Origin: FW021-bin31 sp964478125
GTDB taxonomy: Bacteria > Bacteroidota > Bacteroidia > Chitinophagales > Chitinophagaceae
DNA: 24,673 nt
Direction of reading: 5' to 3'
Assembly (NCBI GenBank): GCA_964478125.1
Contig: CAYZGR010000045.1
Location: 1-24,673 of the forward strand
The notes under the pieces were generated by a model. The model was not told the DNA's origin and did not search any database. It saw only the letters and a list, made by a program, of their open reading frames with translations. Shown piece after piece: positions 24,532-24,673 of the stretch. Both the position numbers and the translations under genes were made by a program. How positions within the stretch are numbered: the first letter of the stretch is position 1; each line of letters opens with the position of its first letter.

Positions 24532-24579
24532 GATAAATTAATTTAGAATGTCTGATCTATGAGTGTCTGACACCGTTCC

Positions 24580-24673
24580 CGTCCTTGCGAGGGAGGAACG
24601 ACCGACGCAATCTCAGCTATTCGTACTTTTGAATGAGATGGCTTCACTCCACTTCGTTCCGTTCGCCATGACG
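24580..24673. repeat. Imperfect palindromic intergenic repeat (REP/MITE-like)
   Basis: The left arm (24580-24614; CGTCCTTGCGAGG ... GCAATCTC) pairs imperfectly with the right arm (24635-24673; GAGATGGC ... CGCCATGACG) around a 20-nt AT-rich middle. The outer ends CGTC...GACG and inner GCAATCTC...GAGATGGC are the best-matched parts. The arms are much richer in G and C than the flanks. The form (CGTC-x-TTGCGAGG ... GCAATCTC) is that of dispersed palindromic repeats seen in many bacterial genomes. It ends exactly at the window edge, and no second copy was seen in the window. Confidence 0.55.

Noticed and set aside
24563..24573. GTGTC-T-GACAC dyad upstream of permease D, as a possible operator
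   Set aside because: Only 5 bp on each side and a single occurrence; it is not distinguishable from chance, and no regulator gene is nearby.
1..24673. CRISPR arrays, insertion sequences, prophage genes
   Set aside because: I saw no regularly spaced direct repeats, transposase or integrase motifs, or phage structural genes in any frame.

Overview
The window looks like a chromosomal scaffold segment from a member of the Bacteroidota, probably Chitinophagaceae or a close relative. The evidence is the 800-residue MacB/FtsX-type permeases beginning M-F-x-N-Y-L-K, two GIN-domain (DUF2807) envelope proteins, an outer-membrane beta-barrel protein of the OMP_b-brl_3 type, and several Bacteroidota -7 promoter boxes (TAnnTTTG) at sensible distances from gene starts. 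The lineage is inferred from family content only.

Left part (1-7925), housekeeping. A tRNA-Leu(CAA) on the minus strand diverges from a plus-strand run: a saccharopine/alanine dehydrogenase-like oxidoreductase, glgB (glycogen branching enzyme) and yraN. Convergent to these is a minus-strand pair, a membrane-anchored TlpA-like thioredoxin followed by lysS. The thioredoxin gene runs into a 100-N assembly gap (6080-6179). Beyond the gap are a small exported protein of unknown function (minus) and ruvB (plus).

Right part (7961-24531), one long co-oriented minus-strand block. In transcription order it holds three FtsX/MacB-type permeases (D, C, B), an outer-membrane beta-barrel protein, two GIN-domain proteins, a 74-codon ORF joined by an ATGA overlap, a fourth permease (A), one LolD/MacB-type ATPase and a TolC-family outer-membrane protein. 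I saw no consensus -7 box on the coding strand in the spacers of this block, so it may be one long transcript starting beyond the window, or be read by an alternative sigma factor.

The block has the parts of a type VII (MacB/LolCDE superfamily) envelope machine: cytoplasmic ATPase, mechanotransmitting permeases and an outer-membrane duct. There are four full-length permeases for one ATPase, and no visible periplasmic adaptor (MacA/HlyD type). The OMP and the two GIN proteins lie inside the array, between the two most similar permeases (A and D). The ATPase has Gln where the D-loop Asp normally sits. All four permease genes can form a short hairpin at codons 11-20. This cluster is the part most worth following up; no single gene in it belongs to an unknown family except the small ORF at 12604-12828.

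The window ends in an imperfect palindromic repeat of about 94 bases that looks like a dispersed REP/MITE-type element.
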